From NCBI RefSeq assembly GCF_020172665.1, contig NZ_CP083985.1, forward strand, positions 1,024,094 to 1,088,093: a DNA stretch of 64,000 nucleotides. The letters run 5' to 3'. The DNA comes from [Mycobacterium] zoologicum. Lineage in GTDB: Bacteria > Actinomycetota > Actinomycetes > Mycobacteriales > Mycobacteriaceae. The position numbers and the translations under genes are program-made. The notes under the pieces are model-generated. The model worked only from the letters and a program-made list of their open reading frames with translations. It did not search any database and was not told the DNA's origin. This document shows positions 46,334-54,495 of this stretch, one piece after another. The first letter of the stretch is position 1. The number at the start of each line of letters is the position of its first letter.

Positions 46334-46828
46334 ATGGAACAGTCCCCGGAAGTCTCCGGCCGCGCCCTGGTCATCGTCGTCGACGACCGGACCGCGCACG
46401 GCGATGAGGACCACAGCGGTCCGTTGGTCACCGAGCTGCTGGCCGAAGGCGGGTTCATGGTCGACGGCGTGGTGGCTGTGGCAGCCGATGAGGTGGAGAT
46501 CCGCAACGCGCTGAACACCGCGGTGATCGGCGGGGTCGACCTGGTGGTGTCGGTCGGCGGTACCGGGGTCACCCCGCGCGACGTCGCCCCGGAGGCCACC
46601 CGCGAGATCCTCGACCGTGAGCTGCTGGGCATCGCCGAGGCGCTGCGGGCATCGGGCCTGTCGGCCGGGATCGCCGACGCCGGATTGTCCCGCGGGCTGG
46701 CCGGGGTCTCCGGCAGCACCCTGGTGGTGAACCTGGCCGGTTCCCGGGCTGCGGTGCGCGACGGCATGGCCACGCTGAACCCGCTGGCAGCGGCGATTAT
46801 CGGCCAGTTGTCGAGCCTGGAGATCTAA
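46334..46828 (+). CDS. moaB2: MoaB/Mog-family molybdenum cofactor protein (MoaB2)
   Basis: 164 residues. The MoCF-binding fold shows ALVIVVDDRTAHGDEDHSGP, VVSVGGTGVTPRDVAPEATR (the GGTG loop) and the Ser/Gly-rich GLAGVSGSTLVVNLAGS. Family members adenylylate molybdopterin. It follows pepD as Rv0984 follows Rv0983. The 48-bp repeat pair lies in the 159-bp gap, so it may have its own promoter. Confidence 0.93.
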   Translation: MEQSPEVSGRALVIVVDDRTAHGDEDHSGPLVTELLAEGGFMVDGVVAVAADEVEIRNALNTAVIGGVDLVVSVGGTGVTPRDVAPEATREILDRELLGIAEALRASGLSAGIADAGLSRGLAGVSGSTLVVNLAGSRAAVRDGMATLNPLAAAIIGQLSSLEI

Positions 46829-46834
46829 GCGGCC

Positions 46835-46951
46835 ATGCCCGGACTCGGCGAGCAACAGGAGTCGTCCGACGAGCGTGATACCGACGACGTCCGCGAAGCC
46901 GAGGAACGTGAGCGCTGGCTGCGAGACAACGTTCCGCCTCATCACGGTTGA
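46835..46951 (+). CDS. Small acidic 38-aa protein
   Basis: 38 residues, beginning MPGLGEQQESSDERDTDD and ending RWLRDNVPPHHG. It is very acidic in the first half, then a short amphipathic Arg/Glu helix (VREAEERERWLRDNV). It starts 6 bp after the moaB2 stop. I believe similar short ORFs occur at this place in other mycobacteria, but I cannot verify that. Codon third positions are GC-rich and the end is clean, which supports a real gene. Function is unknown. Confidence 0.55.
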   Translation: MPGLGEQQESSDERDTDDVREAEERERWLRDNVPPHHG

Positions 46952-47056
46952 GATTCGACTTCGCTGAAACCCTCACGCCGACACACCGACGGCCATTACG
47001 GTTCGCGTGGGCGGTGAGGGTCGCTGCCTGCGGTTGTGCGTGAAAAGGGGCGTTGC

Positions 47057-47500
47057 GTGTTAAAGGGTTTCAAGAATTTTCTGATGCGTGATGATGTCAT
47101 CACCGTTGCCATCGGTCTGGTGGTGGCCCTCGCGTTCTCCAACCTGGTCAAGGCGTTCACCGACAGCGTGATCAACCCGTTGGTCGCCGCCATTCAACCG
47201 AACACCGACGGGCTGGGCCTGGGCTATCAGCTCAACACCGCCTGCAGCGGTGCCGAGGAGTGCAAGGCAACCTTCCTCGACTACGGCGGCCTGATCTCGG
47301 CGGTCGTCTACTTCGTCGTGTTCATGGCCACGATCTACTTCCTGATCGTGTTGCCCTACAAGCACATCCAGAAGCGGCGGGGGAAGACCGTGTTTGGTGA
47401 CCCGGCGCCGACCAAGGTCTGCCCGGAGTGCAAGTCCGAGATCGATCCCGACGCGACCAAGTGCAAGTTCTGCGCCAGCGTGCAACCGGCCGTCGCCTAG
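47057..47500 (+). CDS. mscL: MscL-family mechanosensitive channel with C-terminal zinc ribbon
   Basis: 147 residues from GTG 47057; AAGGGG lies 6-13 bp upstream. The N-terminus LKGFKNFLMRDDVITVAIGL and TM1 (VVALAFSNLVKAFTDSVINP) match MscL's S1-TM1. TM2 is ISAVVYFVVFMATIYFLIVL followed by PYKHIQKRR. Instead of the usual helical bundle, residues ~120-147 carry CPECKSEIDPDATKCKFC, a two-knuckle zinc ribbon. It releases solutes on hypoosmotic shock in characterised members. In M. tuberculosis the mscL gene (Rv0985c) is on the opposite strand, so this is probably a different MscL subtype. Confidence 0.85.
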   Translation: MLKGFKNFLMRDDVITVAIGLVVALAFSNLVKAFTDSVINPLVAAIQPNTDGLGLGYQLNTACSGAEECKATFLDYGGLISAVVYFVVFMATIYFLIVLPYKHIQKRRGKTVFGDPAPTKVCPECKSEIDPDATKCKFCASVQPAVA

Positions 47501-47504
47501 CGGC

Positions 47505-48152
47505 TCATCGCAGCGTGAGCGTCACCGATTGAGTAAGCGTGGCGCCGGCCACCGCAACCGCGGCGGTGGCCGGCAACGCCACCAGCACCACCCGGTCGTC
47601 GTGGTTGCCCTTGTCCGACACCAGCACCACGATCCCGCCGGCTGCCAGCACTCGTGCGCCACCGGGCGGGTCGGTGGCGCCATCATTTGCGGCCACCACG
47701 TCGACGACGTCGCCGGGGCGCACCAGATCGGTCAAGGCGGCGTCTGCCGGGTGGATACCCACGACGCGGGAATCCGGCCCGGCGACGGCCTCGGTGAACC
47801 GGCTGCCCAACAGTCGGACGTCGGTGAGGACCTCGCCGCGGCGGGCCGGCCCGGCCAGCATGCTACCCAGCACCGTCTCGGTGTCGGTGGAGGCGCCGTC
47901 GGGAACCGTACGGGCTGAACGACTTTCGATCGAAACGTCATCGACTGTCAGTGCTGTACCGGGGGCGAGGTCGCGACTGGCCACCACCACGCCGATGAGG
48001 CCGCCCTGCGGGTCGGGGCGGACGGCGGCGATACCGGCCAGCACGACCAGGGCGCCGGCCGTCACCCGTCGGGCGAGCACGGTGCGGGTCCAATCCGGAC
48101 GCAGGTTCGCCGAAATCCGGTTGATCAGTGTCGGGTTGAGCGATTCGCCCAT
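47505..48152 (-). CDS. SAF-domain membrane protein (CpaB/RcpC-like, Rv0990c-like)
   Basis: 215 residues. A basic N-terminus is followed by one TM helix at ~32-45 (AGALVVLAGIAAV). The SAF domain comes next (VVVASRDLAPGTALTVDDVS, PARRGEVLTDVRLLG) and a C-terminal beta domain (VVDVVAANDG.., VLVALPATAAVAVA). It resembles the Flp pilus assembly protein CpaB, but no other pilus genes are nearby, so it probably has another envelope role. It is convergent with mscL, with a 4-bp gap. Confidence 0.82.
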   Translation of the reverse strand: MGESLNPTLINRISANLRPDWTRTVLARRVTAGALVVLAGIAAVRPDPQGGLIGVVVASRDLAPGTALTVDDVSIESRSARTVPDGASTDTETVLGSMLAGPARRGEVLTDVRLLGSRFTEAVAGPDSRVVGIHPADAALTDLVRPGDVVDVVAANDGATDPPGGARVLAAGGIVVLVSDKGNHDDRVVLVALPATAAVAVAGATLTQSVTLTLR

Positions 48153-48214
48153 GCCGACACGTTAAGTGCCAGAGCTGCCGGAGGCCGTCGGCGAGGCAGC
48201 GAGGCTGTGGATAA

Positions 48215-48553
48215 CTAGCTTGAGGTGGTCGCCGGGGCGGCAGCGGGGGTGGCGGGCTTGTCGGCCGGCTTGGAGTCGCTGGAAGATTTCTCGGTGGACG
48301 CGGACTTCTCGCCTGCGGTGCTGCCCGAATCGCTCTTGGCGGCGGGGCTGCTGCCGTTCGAGGAGGATTTGCCCGACTCGCGGCTGTCGGTGCGGTAGAA
48401 CCCGCTGCCCTTGAAGACCACGCCGACCTTGCCGAAGATCTTGCGGAGCCGCCCATTGCACTGATCGCAGGTGGTCAGCGCGTCATCGGTGAAGGCCTGG
48501 ACCACGTCGAAGCGGTTGCCGCACTCGGTGCAGGCGTAGCTGTAGGTGGGCAC
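48215..48553 (-). CDS. FmdB-type zinc ribbon protein, Ruc-like chaperone (Rv0991c-like)
   Basis: 112 residues. The N-terminal zinc ribbon PTYSYACTECGNRFDVVQAF...TTCDQCNGRLRKI has two CxxC knuckles. GVVFKGSGFYRTDSR follows, and then a ~60-residue disordered Ser/Ala/Lys tail. Rv0991c (Ruc) is described as a redox-regulated chaperone activated by oxidation of these Cys residues (known for the tuberculosis protein). Cys and tail are both present here. It sits between the SAF and 5-FCL genes in the conserved order. Confidence 0.88.
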   Translation of the reverse strand: MPTYSYACTECGNRFDVVQAFTDDALTTCDQCNGRLRKIFGKVGVVFKGSGFYRTDSRESGKSSSNGSSPAAKSDSGSTAGEKSASTEKSSSDSKPADKPATPAAAPATTSS

Positions 48554-48639
48554 ACGAACCTCCGTGGAATCGAGACAATCGGGTTAGCACTCTACCGTGT
48601 CAAGTGCTAGAACCGCTATGTGGCCTTCCGCATTCCGGG

Positions 48640-49248
48640 TCACCCCAGCGCCACCGCGCCCAACTCCGGCGTCAGGGCATGTGTCATCGGCACGTCATGG
48701 TCCTCGGCAGGCAGTTCGTCGACGAGCTCGGCGTCGCGAACCACCGCCACCAGCGGGACTCCCGCCCGGCACAACTCCAGAGACCGGTCGTAGAACCCCG
48801 CCCCGCGGCCCAGTCGAACGCCCCGGCGGTCGACGGCCAGTGCCGGGATCAGCATCAGATCCGCCTGCGCCACCGATTCCGCCGGCAACCACGGCGGGGC
48901 GGGTTCGAGCAGGCCGAATCGGGCTTCAACCAGGGGATTGGCCAGTGTGTCAGGGTGATAGTCGCCCCACAGCAGTGCCAGCGGAACACCGTCGTCGTCG
49001 GTGCGCACCACCGGCAGCAGCACCCGGACCCCGCGGTGGGCCAGCCCGTCGAGCATGGCTGTCGACCCCGGTTCGCCGCGTACCGGGAGGTAGGCGCAGA
49101 CCGTGCCGGCGGCGGCCGCCAGCACAGCCAGGTGACCGGCCAGCGCGGCCGCCTCGCCGGCGTGTAACTCGGGCGACACCGCACGCCGGGCTGCCAGCAG
49201 TTGCGAGCGCAACTCGGATTTCGCGGCCGCAGGCGCGTTGTCGGTCAC
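48640..49248 (-). CDS. 5-formyltetrahydrofolate cyclo-ligase
   Basis: 202 residues from GTG 49248. The ATP-binding KSELRSQLLAARRAVSP start, VCAYLPVRGEPGS and the signature VRLGRGAGFYDRSLEL are present. It converts 5-formyl-THF to 5,10-methenyl-THF. A longer frame to 49326 would run into the galU start region, so GTG 49248 is preferred. It is divergent from galU across 77 bp. Confidence 0.92.
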   Translation of the reverse strand: MTDNAPAAAKSELRSQLLAARRAVSPELHAGEAAALAGHLAVLAAAAGTVCAYLPVRGEPGSTAMLDGLAHRGVRVLLPVVRTDDDGVPLALLWGDYHPDTLANPLVEARFGLLEPAPPWLPAESVAQADLMLIPALAVDRRGVRLGRGAGFYDRSLELCRAGVPLVAVVRDAELVDELPAEDHDVPMTHALTPELGAVALG

Positions 49249-49325
49249 GGCGTCCAGCCTGTCAGCATCGGCGCGCCCACCGCCAGAGCGGAGGTGGAGC
49301 CTGGTGGGAGTTATCGTGTTGAGCA

Positions 49326-50237
49326 ATGCACACGCCGAAGGTCTCGATTCCCCGCACCGCGGTTGTTCCCGCGGCGGGTTTGGGCACCCGGTTTCTGCCC
49401 GCCACCAAGACGGTGCCCAAGGAACTGCTGCCCGTCGTCGACACGCCCGGGATCGAGCTGGTCGCGGCCGAGGCGGCCGAGGCCGGTGCCGAACGGCTGG
49501 TGATCATCACCTCCGAGGGCAAGGACGGGGTCGTCGCGCACTTCGTCGAGGACCTGGTCCTGGAGGGCACGCTGGAGGCGCGTGGCAAGGAGGCGATGCT
49601 CGCCAAGGTGCGTCGGGCGCCGGAGCTGATCAAGGTCGAGTCGGTGGTTCAGGCCGAGCCGCTGGGGCTGGGACATGCCATCAGTTGTGTCGAACCGGTG
49701 CTGTCGGCTGACGAAGATGCTGTGGCCGTCCTTCTTCCCGACGACCTGGTGCTGCCGACCGGGGTCTTGGAGACCATGTCGAAGGTGCGGGCCCGGTGCG
49801 GCGGCTCCGTGCTGTGCGCCATCGAGGTCACTCCGGAGGAGGTCAGCGCCTACGGCGTCTTCGACGTCGAAGAGGCGCCGGACGCGGACAGCCCCGATGT
49901 GCTGCGGGTCCGGGGCATGGTGGAAAAGCCCCGGGCCGAAGATGCGCCGTCGATGTTCGCCGCGGCGGGACGCTACGTGCTGGACCGGGCGGTATTCGAT
50001 GCGCTGCGCCGCATCGACCGCGGGGCCGGCGGCGAGGTCCAGCTCACCGATGCCATCGCTTTGATGATCGCCGAAGGTCATCCGGTGCACGTCGTCGTGC
50101 ACCGCGGGTCGCGACACGACCTGGGAAATCCGGGCGGCTACCTCAAGGCTGCGGTTGACTTTGCGTTGGATCGTGATGACTACGGTCCGGATCTGCGCCG
50201 GTGGCTGGTGGCGCGGTTGGGCTTGGCGGAGAACTGA
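49326..50237 (+). CDS. galU: UTP-glucose-1-phosphate uridylyltransferase
   Basis: 303 residues. The nucleotidyltransferase motif is AVVPAAGLGTRFLPATKTVP followed by KELLPVVD. VLLPDDLVLP (the metal Asp), GGEVQLTDAI and the C-terminal RHDLGNPGGYLKA are present. It makes UDP-glucose for cell-envelope glycans. It heads the conserved galU-moeA1-rimJ-glpR cluster. Confidence 0.96.
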   Translation: MHTPKVSIPRTAVVPAAGLGTRFLPATKTVPKELLPVVDTPGIELVAAEAAEAGAERLVIITSEGKDGVVAHFVEDLVLEGTLEARGKEAMLAKVRRAPELIKVESVVQAEPLGLGHAISCVEPVLSADEDAVAVLLPDDLVLPTGVLETMSKVRARCGGSVLCAIEVTPEEVSAYGVFDVEEAPDADSPDVLRVRGMVEKPRAEDAPSMFAAAGRYVLDRAVFDALRRIDRGAGGEVQLTDAIALMIAEGHPVHVVVHRGSRHDLGNPGGYLKAAVDFALDRDDYGPDLRRWLVARLGLAEN

Positions 50238-50278
50238 CCTGGCGCCAGGACCCAGGCTGCATCGGAGAAAGGCGCGTC

Positions 50279-51556
50279 GTGCGTTCGGTTGAGGAGCAGC
50301 AGGCCCGGGTTTCGGCTGCCGCGGTGGCGCCGCGCCCGGTTCGGGTGGCGATCGCCGAGGCGCAGGGTCTGATGTGCGCCGAAGAGGTGGTCGCCGAGCG
50401 CCCCATGCCGGGCTTCGACCAGGCCGCCATCGACGGCTACGCGGTGCGCAGCGTGGACGTGTACGGCGCCGAGGCGATCGGCGACAGCTCAGGAGGTCCA
50501 GAGCGCGACGACGGCCGAGACGCCGCGGTCACCCTTCCGGTGCTGGGCACCATCGAGGCCGGCGCGCGAACGCCCACCCGACTGCAGCCCAAGCTGGCCA
50601 CCCGCATCCAGACCGGTGCGCCGATGCCGACCCTGGCCGACGCCGTGCTGCCGCTGCGCTGGACCGACGGCGGGAACACCCGGGTCCGGGTGCTGCGCGG
50701 TGTGCGACCGGGTGATTATGTGCGCCGGGTCGGGGACGACGTCCAACCGGGCGACATCGCGGTACGCGCCGGCACGGTCGTCGGCGCCGCGCAGGTGGGC
50801 CTGCTGGCCGCCGTCGGCCGCGATCGCGTCCTGGTGCACCCGCGGCCGCGGGTCTCGGTGCTGGCCGTGGGCGGCGAACTTGTCGACGTCAACCGGACGC
50901 CCGGCAACGGCCAGGTCTACGACGTCGACTCCTATGCGCTGGCCGCGGCCGCGCGCGATGCGGGCGCGGAGGTCAACCGCGTCGGCATCGTCAGCGCCGA
51001 CCCCAAGAAGCTGCGCGAGGTGGTGGAGGGTCAGCTCAACCGTGCCGAGGTGGTGGTGATCGCCGGCGGTGTCGGCGGGGCCGCCGCCGAGGAGGTCCGC
51101 GCGGCGCTGTCCGGTCTGGGTGAGCTGGAGGTCGCCCGGATCGCGATGCATCCCGGCTCGGTGCAGGGTTTCGGGCAGCTCGGCCCGGATGGTGTGCCCA
51201 CGTTCCTGTTGGCGTCCAACCCGGTGAGTGCGCTGGTGGTGTTCGAGGTGATGATCCGCCCGCTGATCCGGCTGTCGCTGGGCAAACGTGAACCGATGCG
51301 CCGGATCGTGCAGGCCCGAACGCTGGGCCCGATCACGTCGATGCCGGGGCGTAAGGGTTACCTGCGGGGTCAGCTGATGCGCGACGACCAGACCGACGAG
51401 TACCTGGTGCAGGTGCTCGGTGGGACGGCGAGCACGTCGTCGCACCTGCTTGCCACCCTGGCCGAGGCGAACTGCCTGGTGGTGATTCCCGAGGAGATCG
51501 AGCAGGTCGGCACCGGCGAAGTCGTCGACGTCGCGTTCCTGGCGCAGCGGGGTTGA
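50279..51556 (+). CDS. moeA1: MoeA-family protein (MoeA1 / gephyrin-like Glp)
   Basis: 425 residues from GTG 50279; GGAGAAAGG is just upstream. Domain 1 includes RPMPGFDQAAIDGYAVRSVD. The MoCF domain has VLAVGGELVDVNRTPGNGQV, VDSYALAAAARDAGAE and VIAGGVGGAAAEEVR, and a C-terminal MoeA_C barrel follows. The paralog at this locus in corynebacteria is Glp, a gephyrin-like divisome protein that binds FtsZ and the membrane receptor GlpR rather than making cofactor. The glpR homolog lies two genes on. Which role dominates here cannot be read from the sequence. Confidence 0.92.
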   Translation: MRSVEEQQARVSAAAVAPRPVRVAIAEAQGLMCAEEVVAERPMPGFDQAAIDGYAVRSVDVYGAEAIGDSSGGPERDDGRDAAVTLPVLGTIEAGARTPTRLQPKLATRIQTGAPMPTLADAVLPLRWTDGGNTRVRVLRGVRPGDYVRRVGDDVQPGDIAVRAGTVVGAAQVGLLAAVGRDRVLVHPRPRVSVLAVGGELVDVNRTPGNGQVYDVDSYALAAAARDAGAEVNRVGIVSADPKKLREVVEGQLNRAEVVVIAGGVGGAAAEEVRAALSGLGELEVARIAMHPGSVQGFGQLGPDGVPTFLLASNPVSALVVFEVMIRPLIRLSLGKREPMRRIVQARTLGPITSMPGRKGYLRGQLMRDDQTDEYLVQVLGGTASTSSHLLATLAEANCLVVIPEEIEQVGTGEVVDVAFLAQRG

Positions 51557-51566
51557 GTTCCGGGAC

Positions 51567-52229
51567 ATGCTGGTGAATCTGTGGCCTTTCAAGGCCGTCC
51601 AGCACCCGGGTTGGCCGACGGTGCTCGGCCCGTTACGGGTGGCGGCCGGGGTGATCCGGCTGCGGCCGGTGCGGATGCGCGACGGTGTGGCGTGGAGCCG
51701 GATCCGGACGGCCGACCGCGCTCACCTGGAACCCTGGGAACCCAGTCTCGAAGTGGACTGGGAAACCCGGCACAGCTCCGCGGCGTGGCCGCAGGTCTGC
51801 TCCAGTCTGCGCACCGAGGCCCGCTACGGGCGGATGCTGCCGTTCGTGATCGAGCTCGACGGCCGGTTCTGCGGCCAGTTGACCGTGGGAAACATCGCCC
51901 ACGGCGCGCTGCGCTCGGCGTGGATCGGCTACTGGGTGTCCAGTGCGGCGGCCGGCGGAGGAGTGGCGACCGGGGCGGTGGCGCTGGGGCTTGACCACTG
52001 CTTCGGGCCGCTCCGGCTGCACCGGGTGGAGGCCACCGTCCGGCCGGAGAACGCGGCCAGCCGAGCGGTGCTGGCCAAGGCCGGATTCCGCGAGGAGGGG
52101 CTGTTGCAGCGCTACCTCGACGTGGACGGCGGCTGGCGGGATCACCTGTTGGTGGCGCTTACCGTCGAGGAGCTGGCCGGGTCGGTGACCGCGGCGCTGG
52201 TCCGCTCCGGACGTGCCGCCTGGGTTTAA
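51567..52229 (+). CDS. rimJ: GNAT N-acetyltransferase (RimJ-like)
   Basis: 220 residues. The N-terminus is followed by IRLRPVRMRDGVAWSRIRTA, then the acetyl-CoA region SSAAAGGGVATGAVALGLDH and the C-terminal VEATVRPENAASRAVLAKAG with FREEGLLQRYLDVDGGWRDH. It belongs to the RimJ/RimL ribosomal-protein N-terminal acetyltransferase family. It lies 10 bp after moeA1 and is co-transcribed with it. The target is unknown. Confidence 0.92.
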   Translation: MLVNLWPFKAVQHPGWPTVLGPLRVAAGVIRLRPVRMRDGVAWSRIRTADRAHLEPWEPSLEVDWETRHSSAAWPQVCSSLRTEARYGRMLPFVIELDGRFCGQLTVGNIAHGALRSAWIGYWVSSAAAGGGVATGAVALGLDHCFGPLRLHRVEATVRPENAASRAVLAKAGFREEGLLQRYLDVDGGWRDHLLVALTVEELAGSVTAALVRSGRAAWV

Positions 52230-52366
52230 AGGCGTGTTGTTGCCCGTGTGGTAGTTGTGACTACCGAGGTCAGGGAGTAAATTACAACTGTGTAATTGGC
52301 TCGGCGCGCCGTCGAAGGTCGCGTAGGTCACAGACCTAGCCTTGGCTGGGAAAGGAGCAGGCCACC

Positions 52367-53488
52367 ATGCCCAGCATCCCGCAATCGTTGCTCTGGATGT
52401 CCCTGGTCGTCCTCTGGCTGTTCGTGCTGGTGCCGATGTTGGTCAGCAAGCGCGACGCCGTGCGGCGCACCAGCGACGTCGCATTGGCCACCCGGGTGTT
52501 GACCAGCGGTTCCAGCGCCCGGCTACTCAAGCGCGGCGGGCCGGCCGCCGGACACCGCAGCGACCCGGACTGGCAGCAGAACACCGCCGACGACGACCTT
52601 GATGAGTCCGACGAACCCGAGCATTCTGCCGAGTCCGTCGAGGTCGCCGAGAGCTCCGAGTCGCGGGTGTTCGTTGCCGCCGCCGTCGGCGAGCAGTGCG
52701 AACTCGACTATCTCGACGTGGACGTCGTCGTCGACGACGATTCCGACGTATTGCCGCTGTCGGAGGCGGGATTTGCCCAGGCGCGGGCGCAGGCGGCTGC
52801 TGAGGCCGAGGCTGCCGCGGAGGCTGAAGCGGCGCGCATTGCGGAGGCTGAGGCGGAGGCTGAAGCGGCGCGCATTGCGGAGGCTGAGGCTGAGGCTGAG
52901 GCAGCGCGGGTTGCCGAGGTCGCGGCGGAGGCCGAGGCTGCTGTTGAGGCCGAGCGGGAGACCGAGGCCGAGGGCTACGAGTACGAGACCATCGACGACA
53001 GCTCGGGGCTGGAAGCCGCCGCCGAGTCGTCGAATGACGGCCAGGCTGTCCGGCGTCCGCGCTCCGACAGCAAGACTGCGGCCGCGGTCAGCGCCCGCAA
53101 GTTCGAGTTCCGCAAGCGGGTGCTGCTGTCGCTGGCATCGATCCTGACGGTCTCGGCGCTGACGGCCTTCACCGTCGCCCCGACTGCGTGGTGGATCTGT
53201 GGCGGAGCGGCCGGCGCGACCGTGCTCTACCTGGCTTACCTGCGGCGCCAGACCCGCATCGAGCAGCAGGTGCGGGCGCGTCGAGCGCGTCGCGCCGAAC
53301 GGCCGCGTGCCCAGCGCGAGGCCGCGCACACCGAGGCGTTCGAGGTCTCGCCGTCGCGGCTGCGCCGGCCCGGCGTGGCGGTGCTGGAGATCGACGACGA
53401 GGACCCGGTGTTCGAGCACCTGGAGTACGCCTCGACCGCCGGCGAGTACGACTGGCGGGGCGACCTGCCGCGCGCGTCCGGCCAGTAG
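52367..53488 (+). CDS. Divisome membrane protein GlpR/SepX-like
   Basis: 373 residues. TM1 is at the very N-terminus (LLWMSLVVLWLFVLVPMLV). A long acidic cytoplasmic region follows, with a heptad-rich Ala/Glu stretch at ~140-205 built of three ~13-residue repeats (AEAEAEAEAARIA). Then come two close TM helices at ~248-268 and 274-292 (VLLSLASILTVSALTAFTVA, WWICGGAAGATVLYLAYL), a basic Arg-rich stretch and a conserved C-terminus (VAVLEIDDEDPVFEHLEYA). This layout and position match GlpR (corynebacteria) / SepX (Streptomyces), the membrane partner of the MoeA-like Glp. AAAGGAG precedes ATG 52367. Confidence 0.82.
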   Translation: MPSIPQSLLWMSLVVLWLFVLVPMLVSKRDAVRRTSDVALATRVLTSGSSARLLKRGGPAAGHRSDPDWQQNTADDDLDESDEPEHSAESVEVAESSESRVFVAAAVGEQCELDYLDVDVVVDDDSDVLPLSEAGFAQARAQAAAEAEAAAEAEAARIAEAEAEAEAARIAEAEAEAEAARVAEVAAEAEAAVEAERETEAEGYEYETIDDSSGLEAAAESSNDGQAVRRPRSDSKTAAAVSARKFEFRKRVLLSLASILTVSALTAFTVAPTAWWICGGAAGATVLYLAYLRRQTRIEQQVRARRARRAERPRAQREAAHTEAFEVSPSRLRRPGVAVLEIDDEDPVFEHLEYASTAGEYDWRGDLPRASGQ

Positions 53489-53538
53489 GTCTCGGTTTCA
53501 GAGCACCGGTCGCAGGCTGGTAGCCTGGCAATCCGTCA

Positions 53539-53611
53539 GGGGCTATAGCGCAGTTGGTAGCGCGTCTCGTTCGCATCGAGAAGGTCAGGGGTTCGATTCC
53601 CCTTAGCTCCA
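53539..53611 (+). tRNA. tRNA-Ala (anticodon CGC)
   Basis: 73 nt cloverleaf. Acceptor stem GGGGCTA pairs with TAGCTCC (one G-U). The D arm contains CAGTTGGTAG. The anticodon stem TCTCG/CGAGA holds the loop TTCGCAT with CGC at positions 34-36. The T arm is GTTCGATTC flanked by GGG/CCC. The discriminator is A, and CCA is not encoded. It reads codon GCG, common in this high-GC genome. tRNA genes often serve as integration sites, and the next ~4.5 kb is accessory. Confidence 0.96.
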
Positions 53612-53670
53612 CTCCTGTCATGATCCGCGCCGCATGTGGCGACGCATCCCCGATTCCAGGGCTCAGCGTC

Positions 53671-54495
53671 TCAAGGGTGCGCGACCAGATACGTTTCGTT
53701 GTCCAGTTCGGCGGTGAGGTCCCCGACGTCAAAAGATCGGTCCAATCGGGCATGCAACGCCGCCGGATCGATCAGCAGGCCGATCTCGGCGGTCTGCCCG
53801 GCGATCAATCGCCCGATCCACGGGTAGATGCGGCGCATGATCGCCCGCTCCGCCGTCGTGCAGCGTGACGCGCAGTAGCCGACATGGCCGATCTCGTCGG
53901 TGAGAATCTCTCGGTAGAGCAACGTGATTCGTTCTGCCACTTCGGGTTCGTCGGCGAACAGTTCGGCGCTGACACGGCGTAGTTCGTCGAACATGATGCA
54001 GCCCGCCATCTCTGCGGCTCCGACGAACATGAACGAAAGTCGTTCGGGCAGAAACACCCCGGTCTTGACGAACTGCCGTATCACAAACGGCGGGGGAACG
54101 ACCTGGAAGGGCAGCCCGAAGACGTCGAGCGCGTAGGCCAGCAGTCTGGTGTGGTAGTGCTCCTCCAGTTCGAGGTAGACGTTCTCCGGCGGCAGACTCT
54201 CGTCGCTGTTGCGTCCGTAGGTCTCGCCCAGACCGACGCCGAATCGTTCTGCCTGATTGAGTTTCGCCGTCGCCAGCAGGAACAGCATCCGTCGGTCCAG
54301 GCCGGGCTCGGGCCGTCGCTTCCGCAGGTTACGAAGAAAGGTGGGCCGGTCAACGGTTTTCGCTGATCGAATGGGGTTCGCTCCAAGGCGGTCGAAGAAC
54401 AGTTCGCGATTGGCCAACCGTCTGTTGAGCAAGTCGGCTTCGCCGTCGCGCCTGGCCAGGAAGTCCCGGTATCCCTCAATGCCATTGCTGTTCAT
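53671..54495 (-). CDS. Ferritin-like diiron protein, unknown substrate
   Basis: 274 residues, all helical, with no TM or signal. Candidate diiron ligands are in LELEEHYHTRLL (ExxHxH), FVGAAEMAGCIMFDEL and EILTDEIGHVGYC (E...DExxH). This gives the paired EX(2-3)H pattern of ferritin-like oxidases/oxygenases. I cannot assign a specific family such as AurF or fatty-acid desaturase. It is co-transcribed with a TetR regulator through a 4-nt overlap, so expression is probably inducible by its substrate. C-terminal residues ~250-274 are acidic. Confidence 0.75.
   Translation of the reverse strand: MNSNGIEGYRDFLARRDGEADLLNRRLANRELFFDRLGANPIRSAKTVDRPTFLRNLRKRRPEPGLDRRMLFLLATAKLNQAERFGVGLGETYGRNSDESLPPENVYLELEEHYHTRLLAYALDVFGLPFQVVPPPFVIRQFVKTGVFLPERLSFMFVGAAEMAGCIMFDELRRVSAELFADEPEVAERITLLYREILTDEIGHVGYCASRCTTAERAIMRRIYPWIGRLIAGQTAEIGLLIDPAALHARLDRSFDVGDLTAELDNETYLVAHP

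Noticed and set aside
53554..53868. Plus-strand ORF overlapping the tRNA-Ala gene
   Set aside because: It runs through the tRNA and antisense to the diiron gene, with no protein-family features.
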